From the NCBI GenBank assembly GCA_012934845.2, contig WNNJ02003664.1, positions 354,652 through 418,651 of the forward strand: DNA of 64,000 bases, in the 5' to 3' direction. The translations under genes and the position numbers were made by a program. Below, in pieces: positions 43,311-56,464 of the stretch. Every line of letters starts with the position of its first letter. Within the stretch, counting starts at the first letter, position 1. Below the pieces are notes generated by a model, which was not told where the DNA came from, searched no databases, and saw only the letters and a list, made by a program, of their open reading frames with translations. Source of the stretch: Pomphorhynchus laevis (taxonomy: Eukaryota; Acanthocephala; Palaeacanthocephala; Echinorhynchida; Pomphorhynchidae).

Positions 43311-45446
43311 TAATATCAGATCGAAATAAAGTAAGATTTATAATTTTCCACGATCGATTGAAGATAGGCGAGACTCGAGAGGGATCGTTTAATCGCAAGT
43401 CAAGTAATGCCAGATATATTCAATCAAATAAATATTAAATAAATACCATTAGTAGTAAATCAATATTATTTTTTATTAATATTTTGAGTTATTTGATAAA
43501 TCGTTTTTATACAGAGATTTTTGTACAGACTTCATCTATACACAGATTCGTTTAATCGCAATTATAGACAGGTAATGTAATATATATTCTATTAAAAAAG
43601 AAGTGTATGGGAAAACACGATACAAAGAGCGTGTTTACGCACTCTAATGAATTTTTATGCCACTATAAAAGCCGTCGAGATGATACCCAAGTGCCTATCA
43701 CTTTAGTTGTTTAGAGTTGATTAGATTTAAAAAGTTCGTCATTATATTATCTATAGTTTCCTGAGGAGCCTTGATGCATATATGCTTCGGTCTTACCACA
43801 ACCGTTGTACCAATCAATTCCAGGCAATGCGATCTTCTAAAGGAATTAACACCTACTGCAATCAAAGGCAAGGTCGTTATTACGTTTCATCGATTTTTCC
43901 AGTGCTGATCAGAGTGATTTGTGATAAAAAAAATAACGGTAAATGGTAATATCATATTCTATTTTTGGAGAAACTACTCAATTTAAACAATTAAAATTTT
44001 TTTGGTAAATATTTAAATTATATTTATTTTTTAATCTTGCATATGTTAGAATGGGATTTTGTCTATGGGTATATAATGACTTTCTGTGCTCTTTGAGTTA
44101 TTGCATTAACAAGTTAATAAGTCATTTTTAAGTTATTGAGCTCATTTTGTGTTAAATTCTAAATGTTATCGAATTTACTTAGTGACAAAGTTGTTTATTG
44201 CTACAATCTAAATGATATGTTCGCAATTGAATTGCCGATAGCGCAATCCTATCGCGAATATTGCAATTCTATTTGGTGTTGCTATAGGACACAAAATATT
44301 GCCACGTTTTGCATTTTTTCTTGGATATATTTGATTTTTAACTATTCATTTTAACTAGTTCCATAGGCTCAACGATATCTATAATTAGTGATATCACACT
44401 TGGGTAGTAAATACTAAACTAAAAATTGCCTTTACACAAAACTGCTTATTATGTTAAAGCAAATATTCTTAGCATTAAACAATAAATTTATTTTTCTAAA
44501 ATTATTAGCATTTTCATCATTTAGTAATTACAATGCCAAAAATGATAGCTGGATTACATTATTTTGCTTATTTCAAACTTCACCGCTAACTCTTTTAATT
44601 AAATGAAATGTCAGCAATGTTCATTGCAGTAAAATTCCCTGAAGTTATTCACGTTTCTTCCAAGTGCTTTTTAATAGCCTTTTAAATAATGACCTCGTTT
44701 CCCCGATTGTAATCATTTTATGTACAAAATAAATTAATTTAAATGGATAAAAATAATATAATTAAATTTTGTGTTCTTTATATGAACGATTCATATATTT
44801 TATTACATCTGGGATATCTTTCAATTAGATCAAAATTGACCACTATATTTTTTAATATATAATTTTTTTAAATTTCCAGGAATAATCAGTTGAACGACAA
44901 AATCATTTTGATATTTCGCTAGAAACTACTAGCATCTTCATAAATAATTAACATAATTACATAATTAAGTTAATTTTGTAATTTTTGTACAGGATTTTAT
45001 GAGGATCTTGCATTTTCGTAATTTTAATAATAAGTTTAAATCTCCATTAATTTCGTGATGTGCAAGTTAAAACATGTCATACAAATTAATTAATTTGTAT
45101 TTATTAATATTAAGCTTGCTTTTAGCTTGTCTGTATTAAGTTCGTTTAAAAAGCTTGTATTTTTGTTTTAAAAGCTTAAATTTTAAAAATTTATTTTTTT
45201 TCGTTACTTTAGAAAAATTCATTTTAGCTTTTTGTGCAGTATTGAGTTTTACCCGTTAAGATGATCAATCCCATATACTAATATGATATTAAAATAACCT
45301 CTACGATGGTGAAATCTAGTTCATTTTTAATTTACTTCAGAATATAGCTTTTTGGATATTCATGTTTTAATCGTACATTTTATGTGAATTGCAAAATAAA
45401 AGTTATTTTCGAGAAATTTTGTGGACTTTAATCAAATAGTAAACAG
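43311..45446. other. Intergenic stretch upstream of NF-YC; hammerhead-like remnant at 44914-44940
   Basis: No coding gene was seen. The minus strand at 44914-44940 reads TGAAGA, then the hairpin GCTAG/CTAGC, then GAAA, a degenerate PLE-type hammerhead. The promoter of the NF-YC gene should lie in the last part of this interval; no clear TATA or initiator could be chosen. Confidence 0.4.
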
Positions 45447-45511
45447 GTGAGCACTTATTTTAAGTTTTGCGGTTAATTCCCATATTTTTATTGTCGGTTA
45501 AAATATTGTAG
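45447..45511 (+). other. NFYC: Probable 65-bp 5' UTR intron of NF-YC
   Basis: CAG|GTGAGC at 45446/45447 is a near-perfect donor and TTGTAG ends at 45511, nine bases before the start codon at 45521. The size suits short insect introns. Confidence 0.55.
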
Positions 45512-45520
45512 ACATTGCCA

Positions 45521-48500
45521 ATGTCAACTTCTCAGTGGGACGATAGTTCTCTAGATACATTCGACGACAACATGGCTAATGAAATTGATTCGTCTTTGCA
45601 TGAACAATCAATTAGTCAACACAATGTTCAAACAGAGTCGCTAGTTAAAGGATTCTGGAACAACGTTAATCGTAAAATGTCAAATTTAACTACGGACGAT
45701 TTTCGCTGTTGTGATTTACCTTTGGCCCGTATCAAAAAGATCATGAAATTGGACGAAAACGTAAAAATGATAAGCGCAGAAGCACCAATTATGCTTTCGA
45801 AGGCTGCTGATTTGTTTATTCAAGAACTAACACTGCGAGCTTGGCATCATACTATCAACGGGAAACGAAGAACTCTACAGGTTTAGTAATTGTTTTTATA
45901 GTTTATGAAATAGACAACTATTTACTGATATCATTTGTAGTTAATTTAGCATATAATTTAACGTTTTTGATGTTAAAATTAAATTAAATTTTTAATTCAA
46001 ACGATTAACTGTGTGTTTAATGGTCTATCCAATTTAAAGCCTCAAATCTTTGCCGATATTTGGTTATTAGAATGTTACTCCTTCAAATGAACAACAAACG
46101 TGTCAAATTAAAATAAGTTAAAACTTATATATCGAGCTTTGGATCAACAAACCACAATACATTTATTTTATATTTTGCTAGCTAGCATCATCAGAAAAAA
46201 TTCTGTCTGTTGACCTTACATTCAAAATTTAAAAAAATTGATCAAGATCATATTTTTTAATTATACATCTATTTTCAATTTATTAAAAATGATAATTCGA
46301 TAATTTATTTTTAATTTCATTTATTTAAATTATTAGATAAATATTTTTATATATAATAATATTATATATTATTAATAATATACTCCTGTCATGTACGCAC
46401 TATAGGATCGAAATGTAAATGATTCAAGCTTCCATGTCATTGGTTATCTCCAATGACATAGCGATAACTTTTTTTTAATAAAAAAAGTTATTATATTTTA
46501 TTTTAAAAACGATTTTTTTATTTATGAAAGACAAAACGAAATTGTTGTGATCTATGATATATAGTCTTTTTAAATGTTAAAATTTTGGATTGTTCGCCGA
46601 AAGGCTTTAATACTTTAATAAATTATTTTTAGAATGATATTAATGGATAGATCGATAGGTACAGAAGGAATTGCCAAAATGTGCAGTGAACGTTTTTGTT
46701 TTGCTAATTGTACTTTAACTGCACATCATAATACAAAGTTCACATTCATTAATCTATTAATAGATATACAATATTATATAATAATATTGTATAATATTAC
46801 TTTTTTGCCAATAATGTATCGGCTTTCAAAGTAAAATACTAACAAGAGATACGGGGCTCCGTGAAGTTGCCATATTTCTGGTAGATAAAAGTAACTTTGC
46901 CAGATATCTAAGCAACAGGGAATTTTTATGATTGTTACGTATCTCCCAAATTTTAGCATTAAGCTTGTACATGAAGGATTATAATCACGGTATACTCTTA
47001 CGCAATCGCTGTTCAATGATGTAAATTAATAAATAGCGAATAAGTAACTTATTCGGTTATTAAGTTACATAATGATTGAAATTTCGGGTTTTGTTTTTTT
47101 TTCTTCCTGCTGATTGGCTATAAATAGACAGTCAACATATTTGTCTTCATGTTTGATCATCTTCATGCACGATAGATCAATTGTCATAATTTACCACATT
47201 ATACAACATTACTACAGGATTAATGACAAGACGGTATTAGAAACTGTGATTGCATTGAATCGTTCAATGCAATCACAGTAAAGGAAAATCAAAAATTTGT
47301 AATGATTTTATTAATTAGATACCTGAAGTTTTGGATATAGATATTTTAATTGTACTTGAAGAAATAATAGTTCACTAGAATAAATGGATTACAACAATAA
47401 ATATCATACATTATTTACCATGTAATAATATCTGATCTAATATCTATATAGATATCTATATCTAATTATATCTGATCTGATATAATATCAGATCAGATAA
47501 CTGAGTACAAAATGCTAAATCAAAATTTATTAATAAAATAATAAAATAAATAATTATGAAATATTAAGATCATGAAATAAGTTAATAAGATTATGTTATT
47601 ATTATATTATTATCTTAATAAGATTATGTAATCTTATTGAGATTAAGATAATTATATAAGATTATAATTTTATGAATTGACTAATAAATAACAGACGTTG
47701 TATCAGAATAAGAATTAGAGGTCATCAGGAGGAACTGCTATGCTATCAGGTTTCGGCCCCTAACTCCTCTACTTAACATAGCAGCACGGCCAAATACATG
47801 CTAATGATGTATTTCCTCTGAAATAACTATCTAGTATCTTATTCTAATGCAAAGTATATTATTTATTATCCATCCATAAAAATTTGCCACTTAAGAGTTT
47901 AAATTTATTCTTTATATTATTGTGTTGATTTATATATTTTACTATTTTCTGCTTGATGTTATTTTTATAGTAACCTAGTTTAAAATATGTATCTATTAAA
48001 TTATTTAAATGATTTTGAAGAAAGCCAATATCGTTACAAATTGTTGCAATTCTTAAAATTTCATTATTTAATGTATTATATTTTATATTATATGGTATGC
48101 ATGAATGCTCATGCAAAAATATGTTTCTTGTAAATTTAAATATGTCATCTTTACGATATAAATTAATAGTAGTTTTAGCTACTAAATTTACATAAATGTG
48201 TCCGCTTATTGAATAAAAATTATTTGAATTCAATACCCATATATCATCAATGTATCGAAACATATATTTCATATATTTATATAGTTTAGATTTAGTTTTT
48301 ACACAGTTATGAACAAATTCATATTCTATAAAGCTTAAAAACAAGTCAGCTATGAAAGGCCGGAATGTCCACAAAATACTTTTGTAGAAATAAACTTTTG
48401 CCCCATAAAATTGATAAATTTCTGGGATCTCATAAACGCATACCAAATCATCTTCACATAATTTTTAACATACTTCTCGCTATTTTAGCTTCATATCACT

Positions 48501-50236
48501 TTAAAGTTAGACGTTTGTATCACTGCCATTTAAAATTGGAAAGTTATGCTTGAAAATCACCCATATGAATGCTGTTATTTTTGAGAAATACAATGAGCAT
48601 GTATTCCTCACAGCCTCATTTGTAGCGTTTGAGGTTGCGAATGGGATAGATAAAGAGTGACTAAATTTAATAAATAATTATTTAGAATAAATTAAATTGA
48701 ATAAATTATGAATTATTTAATATTAATTCATTTTTATATAAATAGAGTGATTTTCATTTAATTGGTTTGTGCCAAACGTTATGCGAAGACGTTTGACAAC
48801 CGCTGCTCTATTACGGTTATATATAATTTATACCATCATTTTGCGATTTAAAATATCCATTACCGTTACAGTACCAATAAGTATTTTTTATTTTTTGCTA
48901 CTTATTTTTCTTGTCTGTTGTCTTCTAAACTTAGATTTTCGACATCAATAAACAGCGTTTATTATGAAAGCAGGGATAATGTAAAACTACTCGTTAAATG
49001 CTAAGGCAAAATCCGAAAAGTTTGCTTTATTTGCATTTTTATTGATAGCTCAACGCTTATTCAGATACCTGAATGTTGACAATTTATATATACAATCTAT
49101 ATAAAATTATATAGATTTATATATATAATTTCAATTTATTTATATAATAAATAAATTGAAACTTTATTTATTGATTTATATTTATAAATATATTTATATA
49201 TATTTATATATATTTATTAATAAATAAATAAATTTATTAAATAAATATAAAATTTATTTATATATTTTTTTCAATTAACAGTTTTCAATTTTTTGATTGA
49301 AAATTTTGTATAGATTTTAGAAATTAATGGAACGATGTCGTTCTAATAATAGAATAAATATTTTTGACAATTTATAAAGTGAAAACGATGGTAACTCACC
49401 TACATATGAAAATACTACGTATGAGTTTTATAATACAATAAATTATTTATCTATAAACTTTTTATCGTTAATATCATTATTAAATAATTATTTAGAGTAC
49501 TAATTTAAAAATAGTATTCTCTGAAATTGTGTATATTTTGCTTTTCCAGCGTAGCGATATATGTACGGCAGCTGCGCAGAATGAACAGTTTGACTTTTTG
49601 ATTGATATTCTGCCTAGAGAAGAAGGCGCAGTAGATGACGCATTACTCCTAGATAATTCAAAGGAAAGCGAAGAGTACGATGAAGATTCTAGTATGTCCG
49701 ATACCGTGCAAAGGGATTCGGTTGACTCTACTATATATCAGTCTTGGAATCAGTTACAGCAGCCAGACCAACAACCGGGTGGTGAGAATGCAGATCACGA
49801 CATGCAGGCATCGGTCCAACCGTTGAAATTGGATAATATGCAGTCTTCAAATCCGGCAGCTAACACTTTTTATCTTGTACAGGTAAATGACGAGGGACAG
49901 ATAATGTTGACAAATCCAGCAAATTGTGGTAACATAGGAGTTGATGGAGGCGATGCGCAAATCCTTCAACTTAGCCAGGAACATATCGATCAAATCTTGT
50001 CGATGCAGTCGACGGCAGCAGACAATACGCAGTATTCGCCTTTCCTTATAGTGTCTCCTGATAATGCTGTTGACGCTAAATCTCATCAACAGCACCAGCC
50101 TCTCAATCAAAACCACTTTCATGGACAAAACCAGAATTGCCACACGCACCAGATACACTCTCACATTCCTGAACAAAAAAATCTCACTAACGATGATATT
50201 CAGAAGTTTTATCAAAATAATTCTACACATCCTTGA
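45521..50236 (+). CDS. NFYC: NF-YC-like histone-fold transcription factor, two coding exons
   Basis: Exon 45521-45880 starts [14 protein letters not shown] and holds the histone-fold core: [39 protein letters not shown] and [18 protein letters not shown] 3669-bp GT-AG intron (CAG|GTTTAG, TTTTCCAG|CGTAGC) follows. Exon 49550-50236 begins [20 protein letters not shown], then a Gln/Asp/Asn/His-rich activation-type tail ending NNSTHP. The total is 348 residues. NF-YC pairs with NF-YB and NF-YA to bind CCAAT boxes. The intron sits at TLQ|R. Helix alpha-3 normally reads RNDIAMAITK.DQFDFLID in animals; here it is [19 protein letters not shown], and AWIHTEDNKRRT is [12 protein letters not shown]. That suggests a diverged paralogue or fast evolution. 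AATAAA lies at 50622. Confidence 0.9.
46145..46200 (-). mobile_element. PLE terminal-repeat remnant in NF-YC intron
   Basis: The minus strand reads CTGATGA, then TGCTAGCTAGCA, then AAA, a degenerate PLE-type hammerhead whose second box has lost its G. Confidence 0.35.
47243..47279. repeat. Perfect 17-bp palindrome in NF-YC intron
   Basis: ACTGTGATTGCATTGAA and its exact reverse complement are separated by TCG. Confidence 0.95.
47690..48446 (-). mobile_element. YIDD-family RT element, 3' part, in NF-YC intron
   Basis: On the minus strand, [18 protein letters not shown] (about 48262-48205), then [19 protein letters not shown] and [13 protein letters not shown] match the copy at 3.7-4.2 kb almost exactly, apart from a short internal deletion before LYRKDD. 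The terminal block 47690-47858 is the shared 3' region. It lies antisense to NF-YC within its intron. Confidence 0.75.
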
Positions 50237-51480
50237 CACACACCGATTTGGCCTAAACAACATTAAAGATTTAGCCTTGTATCCACGTAATTATCACAGT
50301 ATAGATAATATCTATACTATATATTAAAGCATATTCAATAGTAATACATTGTTTATTTGATACATTATTTGTAACTAAAATCAATGCTAAATGTATTTTA
50401 TTTTCAAGTTATACTCCTTTAGCGGTTCATTTTTGTTACAACTTAAATGTATTTTTATCGATTAAATATATTTTATTTTTAATATAAATACCTTATCTAT
50501 ACATTTTAGTAATATGTATGCTCCTTGCTAGCAAGTAATGACCGAATATCTTTAGATTGGTAGTATATTCGGCGAATACTGTCTAAACATAAAAAAATCT
50601 TTGTCCTCGCATACTTTAATTAAATAAAATCATTTGTAATTCAGCATAGTCAAATGTATATACTACAAACCTGGATTGTATATTTCATATGTAGATATTT
50701 AAGTAAATCTTAAAATATGGTGCCGGATTTTACCATTTGTCATTCAGTAATGCAATTTTGTGAACGTTCAAGGTTGTATTTTATACAAATAACACACCGT
50801 AAATTTTCGTAGAATTGCTGAGCGCTAAACCAAGTTTGCATATGAATCCCTTGTTGAAACGAATTTTTGCATATTAATTCCCGTTTTATTGCTAAATTAA
50901 TAAATACGCATTACAAATACGCATTGTTTTTTTTCTTTTATTTTTGTTTTCTTCTATGATTACAATGAATCAGAATGTGTTATTTTTCTTTTATCTTGCG
51001 TTCATATTTTTTACAAGTACGTAAGCATCTTTTGTAAATTAATTATATATTATTTATCATTAACAAGTAATAAAAAATATTTTGTTTAAACGGATTTTGG
51101 ATGAGCCGTCCCTCTCCTTGAGAGGGACGGCTCATCCAAAATCTGACGTTTGTATTTTTGCTTGTAATAAAAATATTAATAATTAATATCAATAATATGC
51201 AATAAATTATATTATAATATATTATATTAAATTAGATATTTAATATTTAAATATTTACAATTTATTCACATTAATTATTTTCGATTACGTAACTTTTATT
51301 TAAGTTTGGAATATTAAATCCATATCTCAAATAGGAGCACTTTTAAAGGTGTCTAACTTTGTAAATTTTTATATGTAAATATCTATTCATTACATGCTTT
51401 CTACAAATCCATACTTTTATAATTGCAAAGCACAACAAGTGTAAATTGGTGTATTGAATATATTAATTGTATTGAATATA
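50237..51480. other. NF-YC 3' UTR and AT-rich intergenic stretch
   Basis: It contains the candidate polyadenylation signal AATAAA at 50622 and nothing recognisable beyond, except the palindrome listed separately. Confidence 0.5.
51093..51143. repeat. Perfect 23-bp palindrome
   Basis: Left arm 51093-51115 (GATTTTGGATGAGCCGTCCC and three more bases) and right arm 51121-51143 are exact reverse complements around a five-base loop. Its GC-rich arms stand out in AT-rich DNA. Confidence 0.95.
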
Positions 51481-51504
51481 TTAAATATTTGTGAATATTC
51501 ATTG

Positions 51505-51660
51505 CTTACACGAGTTGTATTCTTTCATTGGTCGGTTTCGTATTATCCTCGTGTGGTTATTTGAATCTAAGCATCATCAATGTACACTACAATCAGCGTG
51601 GGTTGACCTCATCAGCAGTGAGACCACGCCTACATTTCGTGTTTCGGTCATGTTACTGCT
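51505..51660 (-). mobile_element. Relative of the 35-kb ribozyme-bearing repeat
   Basis: The minus strand aligns along about 150 bases with the unit at 35238-35408 at roughly 80% identity, including the outer CACGAG and the ribozyme-like core. Only one unit is present and no target-site duplication was identified. Confidence 0.75.
51578..51650 (-). ncRNA. Permuted hammerhead motif with compensatory changes
   Basis: On the minus strand: TGACC-GAAA-CAC, then CACTG-CTGATGA-GGTCA, then GTGT-A-CATTG. Relative to the 35-kb unit, stem II changes G-C to T-A at its outer pair and the enclosing stem changes A-T to G-C, both compensated. One pair is lost in stem I and one in the enclosing stem. Confidence 0.65.
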
Positions 51661-51754
51661 TCTGCTGAACTCCTTGTCGCCGAAATGCTGGTTTATTTTG
51701 ATTTATATACCAAATGTGGGCGGCAACTAATATTCGCAATTCGAATCCACCATT

Positions 51755-52389
51755 TTTTTCTCATTTTGCTAAATGTAAAGTTGCCAGTATTTTTGACGAC
51801 TATAAAGAATATTTCATAACGAGCCTATTAAGTTATCAGTGTCGCTCAAAAGGAAATATGAAATATTTTATATAAATATATTCAAATATAATTTTGTTGT
51901 TTATAGTTGCAATGTAATATCATTAATGTCTTCATAATTGCAAATAGTAGTCTTGCCTGCAAGATGTTACAATAAACTTTAAAATAACGCCTTTAAACTT
52001 AAATTGTAATCTAAGGTTATCCATTCACAATTTAGGTCAACAGAAAGCGATAAGATGGATGGGTTGAGATAGGATAGAGAGGAAGATAAATCGTTTTACG
52101 CTTCTTCTATAAAATTATCAAAATGTTGGCGCTTTTGAGCAATATGTGTATATTATTAAACGAATTTAAAAATATTTTGCGTGTTAGCTTTTACCATTAA
52201 ATTATAAGTGGCAGTATTGAGCAATAATTGAAAAAAAGCTATAAAGTCTTAAGAGTTTTATATTTTTAAAGATAAAACGATTCTCAGGACATTTGCAGTT
52301 TTGCGCTTACTCGTAGCAATCTACAGTTTATATGCTGGCATAATAATTCTTGGTGCATTTTTAAATAAATAAAGGTTTTCTTAAAAATT
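51755..52389. repeat. 0.63-kb repeat, copy 1
   Basis: From CTCATTTTGCTAAATG to GGTTTTCTTAAAA this is repeated at 56465-57097. The first 70 bases differ at several sites. The remaining stretch of about 530 bases differs at one site that I can see (TATGCTGG against TATGTTGG). No coding or transposon signature was recognised. Confidence 0.9.
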
Positions 52390-52429
52390 ATAACATAAGT
52401 GAAGAAGTTCAGAATCAAAACACAAACAC

Positions 52430-55400
52430 AGTCAGGCAAGATCTATAATCATCATCCGTATCTTTAACCGTCTTTAACTTATCGTACGGCCTTGGGTCCG
52501 GTGGGATCTGAGCCCCACAACCAATCCAACACGCCGCTCTTCGACTGAACCACCCGTGGTCTTTCAATCCCGAAGAGTCCAATCGAGGCGGACTATGCTG
52601 GGTAATTGAGAGACGAAGAGCTTGAGAAACCTTAGCCTTTGCTCTTGGGGACTTCCTCTAGAGAAGAAGACTAATCCCGAGATTGCCCAAGTGCTCCAAA
52701 GGCGCACCTGGGTTTTTCGTTTCAATGCAGATACTGGGCCCGTTTCAGAGCCCATCTAGCTTTCTTCAGGATACGTTTTAGTATATCCAGGTCGGCTTTC
52801 GCCAATCAGTTCACCGTAACGGTGAACCCCAGGTATTTTACTCGACTCGTGAAGACAGGAAGTGGTTGATTAGTCAAAATGGAGGAGAGCGCAGAGAGTG
52901 CTAATCTCTTAAGTTTTTGCTTTGTTGCCGGTATGCAATGGAAGACAACCACCTGCGATTTAGCAGAGTTTAGAATAAGATTGGACTTGGGTAACTGGTC
53001 TTTTAATCTTTAAATGAAACGGCTGATGTCCGAGACTACGTATTTGCACCTGCGTCCATAGAACAGGGCTGTGGTATAATCAGCCTATACCACTAGACGT
53101 TGTTCGCTTTTAAATATTTTAAAGAGTTCAATGGAAGCAGCAAAAAACAAGAAAGGATAAAGAGGGGATCCTTGGAACATACCTGTAATAGGGTAGAACT
53201 GACGCGTATCTGGTTCGTCTTCATAATAGAATCGCTTGGTGTACAGCAGTTCACATCTAGAAGACAATAACATCTTCAACGATGCCCTCAAGGAAAACAG
53301 CCACAGCAAGTTGATGACTATTATCCTGACAGAACTGATGCACTTCACCTACAGCTGAATGGACCGAGCGACCTTTTACAAACCCATGGAAACTTGGTGA
53401 GATTAAATTTCGCCTACTTAAATGATTGCGAATTCTACGCGCAAGCGCTTTTTCGTAGATCAATACGAGGGAATTTGGAATCGATATGGACCGCTGGTCT
53501 TTAGGACATAAGACCGGATTTTTCTTAGGTAGAAATATATGTCAACTAATGTTGATGCCAGCCACATCAAATGGTGCGGCTAATACCATTGTTACGGCCC
53601 CTTCTCTTCTTTGATCGGTTGTCAAAAGCTGACAGACACGAGAAGAGAGTGAAGCGACGGATTTGGAGGTGCCCGGTAGAGGCCTCCAGGAGTATAGGAT
53701 ATCTGTGACAGATAAATCTCTACTTCTAAAGTCTCCCCAATGCATGATTGGCCGGGGTGATTGAGTGGCTTTATAATTATGTAGGGATAGAGACTCCTCC
53801 AAAACTTTATCAAGACCTATATTACCAATCCAGCCCAATACTCTATCCTTCCAACGTACAAACTTCTTCTTGCATATCTTCCAGAAGGAAGACTGGGCTA
53901 AATTAAGGGAATCAATGTTGCCCTATCCCTACGCAGTTGGAACCTATATCTAGCGATCCAATATTTTTTCGAAAGAGCTTGCCTGACAGAAGCAGAGAGG
54001 TTGGGAAGACGGTTCATATACGCTAAGGTCTTGAGTTTTGTCGGAGTGGGACTGTAAATACGGCCTTTGTAGGTAGTCGAAAGTATCGCGGTAGCTTGCG
54101 AAGATAGGTAGGAATTAAATTCGGTTAGACTCTCATTACCAATTCGGGGAAAGCATTGGATAGCTGCCTGAAAGAAATCCACTTTGATTGGATCAAAGTG
54201 GAATCTCCTTCTAAGCAGCGTATGCTCTTATCCGCCAGCGAATCAAGTTATAAGAGGTGGACTATGTTGACGCGACTGCTCCGTACAGTGGGGTTTTAAC
54301 AACCACCTCTCATGGAGCAGTAATAAGTCGAGGAGTGAATTTTGTTGATGTACAATGAAAGATGGGGGACGGAGGTTTATGAATAAGATAACCGTTCCTG
54401 GCTCTGCGAAGTGATGCATTAATCCAACGACCAGTTCTGTCGTTGAAGTCACCAAGTACCACGTCATAGCCGCTATCAATAATCATATCCAGGAGATCAC
54501 GGTTCTTGTGAATCTCACCTGGACTGATGTAGACATTGGCTAAACTGAGGCGTTTACCGTTTTTACAGAGTGAAACTACTAAACAAGATAGGTCTGGACA
54601 AGAATATTTGAGTAGAAGGGACGATCTTAAGGAGCATTTAACTAGGGTTAAAATACCTTGAGATGAAGATGAGTGAAGCGGGGTTATGTACGGAGTATAT
54701 TAGGAACAAATGTACTTGGGGATGAATCGAGTAATGTCCTGGGGAAGACTGATAGACCGCGTCTCTTGAATGACTATAATATCTGCATCTCTATCAGATA
54801 GAATTCTAAGGGCAGAAGCTGTTCCCGATTTCCACTGAAGGATATTCAGTGAAAAAGGCTCACGATACTCTGCATTGTGTTAGGTTAGCTGAGTAGGATT
54901 GCCTTATCCCTAGACAGGGTCAGGGGCGGAAAGGTTACCCTTTCCGCCACTAACTCTATCCAGAACGGGTACTTACCCACGGGCGATATCTTTATTTCCC
55001 AGTGAGGCCTTATATGCTTTATTCTCCAGAAGCTTGCCGATTTTGATGGGGGTACGACGTGAGCAGACCCCCCCCTCTTTTTGGACTCAGTCAAGATAGT
55101 TTGTTATGGGATTCGGCAATGTAAACAATACATAAAGTTGTTTAGCAATAAGGCTATTGATTGACTTGTAAATACTTTGTTTATTCGAATCAAGCAGTAT
55201 GAGTATATCCTTATCAGACATTCTAGAGGCGGAATTTTTGAAACTGGAAGCCTCTTTAATGGCTTGTGTTAGTGAGGATAATTTAGATATGTATTGTTTG
55301 AAAAAAATGCATTTCCGGAACTAGGCGGGATGGTCACGTCCACAATTTGAGCATTTAGGGGTTGCTTCACCCCTAAATGAAGCAGGGGGATGTGAGATCA

Positions 55401-56040
55401 TCCGAGTTAAGCAGTTGGAAGTTCAAGTTGTACCCCAGGAAGGGGTTGAACGATGACTTAGCCAGGATCTCGGCTGTATCAATAGGGGCCGAGCAAAATG
55501 CTAGAGGCAGTACAAGCCCACTCTTCCCCATAACCTTCCTCAAATTCGAAATTTTGTAGTATTTTTAGGGACTCGATATCTTTCTCATCAAGATGAGGCA
55601 GGTTTAATATCTTGACAGAAGCCATTATAGGCTTGTGTTGAATGGAACCAAGTTTAGATAAGTTAGCATTGAAAAAAGATTCAAATTCTTTTGCCAAATT
55701 AGGAGTAGCGAAGGAGATCTTGATTTCTGCTTCAAGATACTTTACTGTATTAAATAATATACGGTTATTATAGTTTTCAACAAAACGTCTAAGGAATGTG
55801 TTAAACATGTGTCTTTCAACAGGTTTGGAAAGTTTAATAATTATATGTTCTTGAGTTTCGGGATTGGGGAAAGTATCCCCTCACCCAATAGTTTATTAGA
55901 AGTTGAAACACTTACATTAGAGTCGTTGTCAATAGAAGAAATAGTAGAAAAACCTGTAATTTCCTGCATATTAGTTTTAAAGTTGCTCGCTTGTGCATTT
56001 TTAAGCAATAATCGGAAGTGAGTATATTGTATTTTCAAGT
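52430..56040 (-). mobile_element. I/Jockey-like LINE (family K), copy 1
   Basis: On the minus strand from 56040 downward: ORF1 pieces (LPKLKNI, FNTFLRRFVENYNNRILFN, AEIKISFATPNLAKEFE; 56040-55480), a basic linker, the endonuclease near 54560-54250 (VLGDFNDRTGRW), RT pieces near 53460-53080 (SFHGFVKGRSVHSAVGEV, FYPITGMFQGSPLYPFLFFAASIELF, VVYADYTT-like) and the C-terminal part near 52760-52560 (WAISGLVFFSRG). Frames are broken in many places. Nucleotide identity to copy 2 is roughly 80-85% by eye. Confidence 0.8.
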
Positions 56041-56464
56041 AGATAGTGTATTCGTAATTGTCGTCTTTTGAATTTTTAATTACGTATCAAACAATTTATT
56101 TATTTTATCGATTCTTGAAATGTAACTATGATGATATACTAGAGCTTTTTTGAAGTGATAAAAAGATATTTGCCTAATCATTTTATTCGTAATCGCATTA
56201 TTTAACCGTATTTTTTACATCACATGTAAATTAAGTAATTTACTAATAATAAAATACCTGATATTAAAACGCCTGATATACCTAAAATTAAGTTGCCGTT
56301 GTGATCACAGTAACAGGTCAATCAACATACTAAGCAGCAAACCAAGTAGCAGGTCAAGAAACAGGTCAAGGATCACACGCAACTACTGTCTATTCAAATA
56401 TATGAAATTAATGCTTTGATACATTAATGCATATCTATCGAATTAAACGACCCTTAAAGCTATA
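56041..56464. other. Spacer between LINE K copy 1 and repeat copy 2
   Basis: AT-rich, with short AGCAGGTCAA/ACAGGTCAA repeats near 56305-56370. No gene is seen. Confidence 0.45.

Noticed and set aside
45515-45520. TTG start two codons before the NF-YC ATG
   Set aside because: Nuclear genes start at ATG; the ATG at 45521 follows a plausible splice acceptor.
47690-47858. Third permuted hammerhead in the RT-element 3' end (GGCC-GAAAC before CCTGATGACC)
   Set aside because: Stem II can be drawn only with a two-base bulge, and no stem I or III strands with a UH site could be matched.
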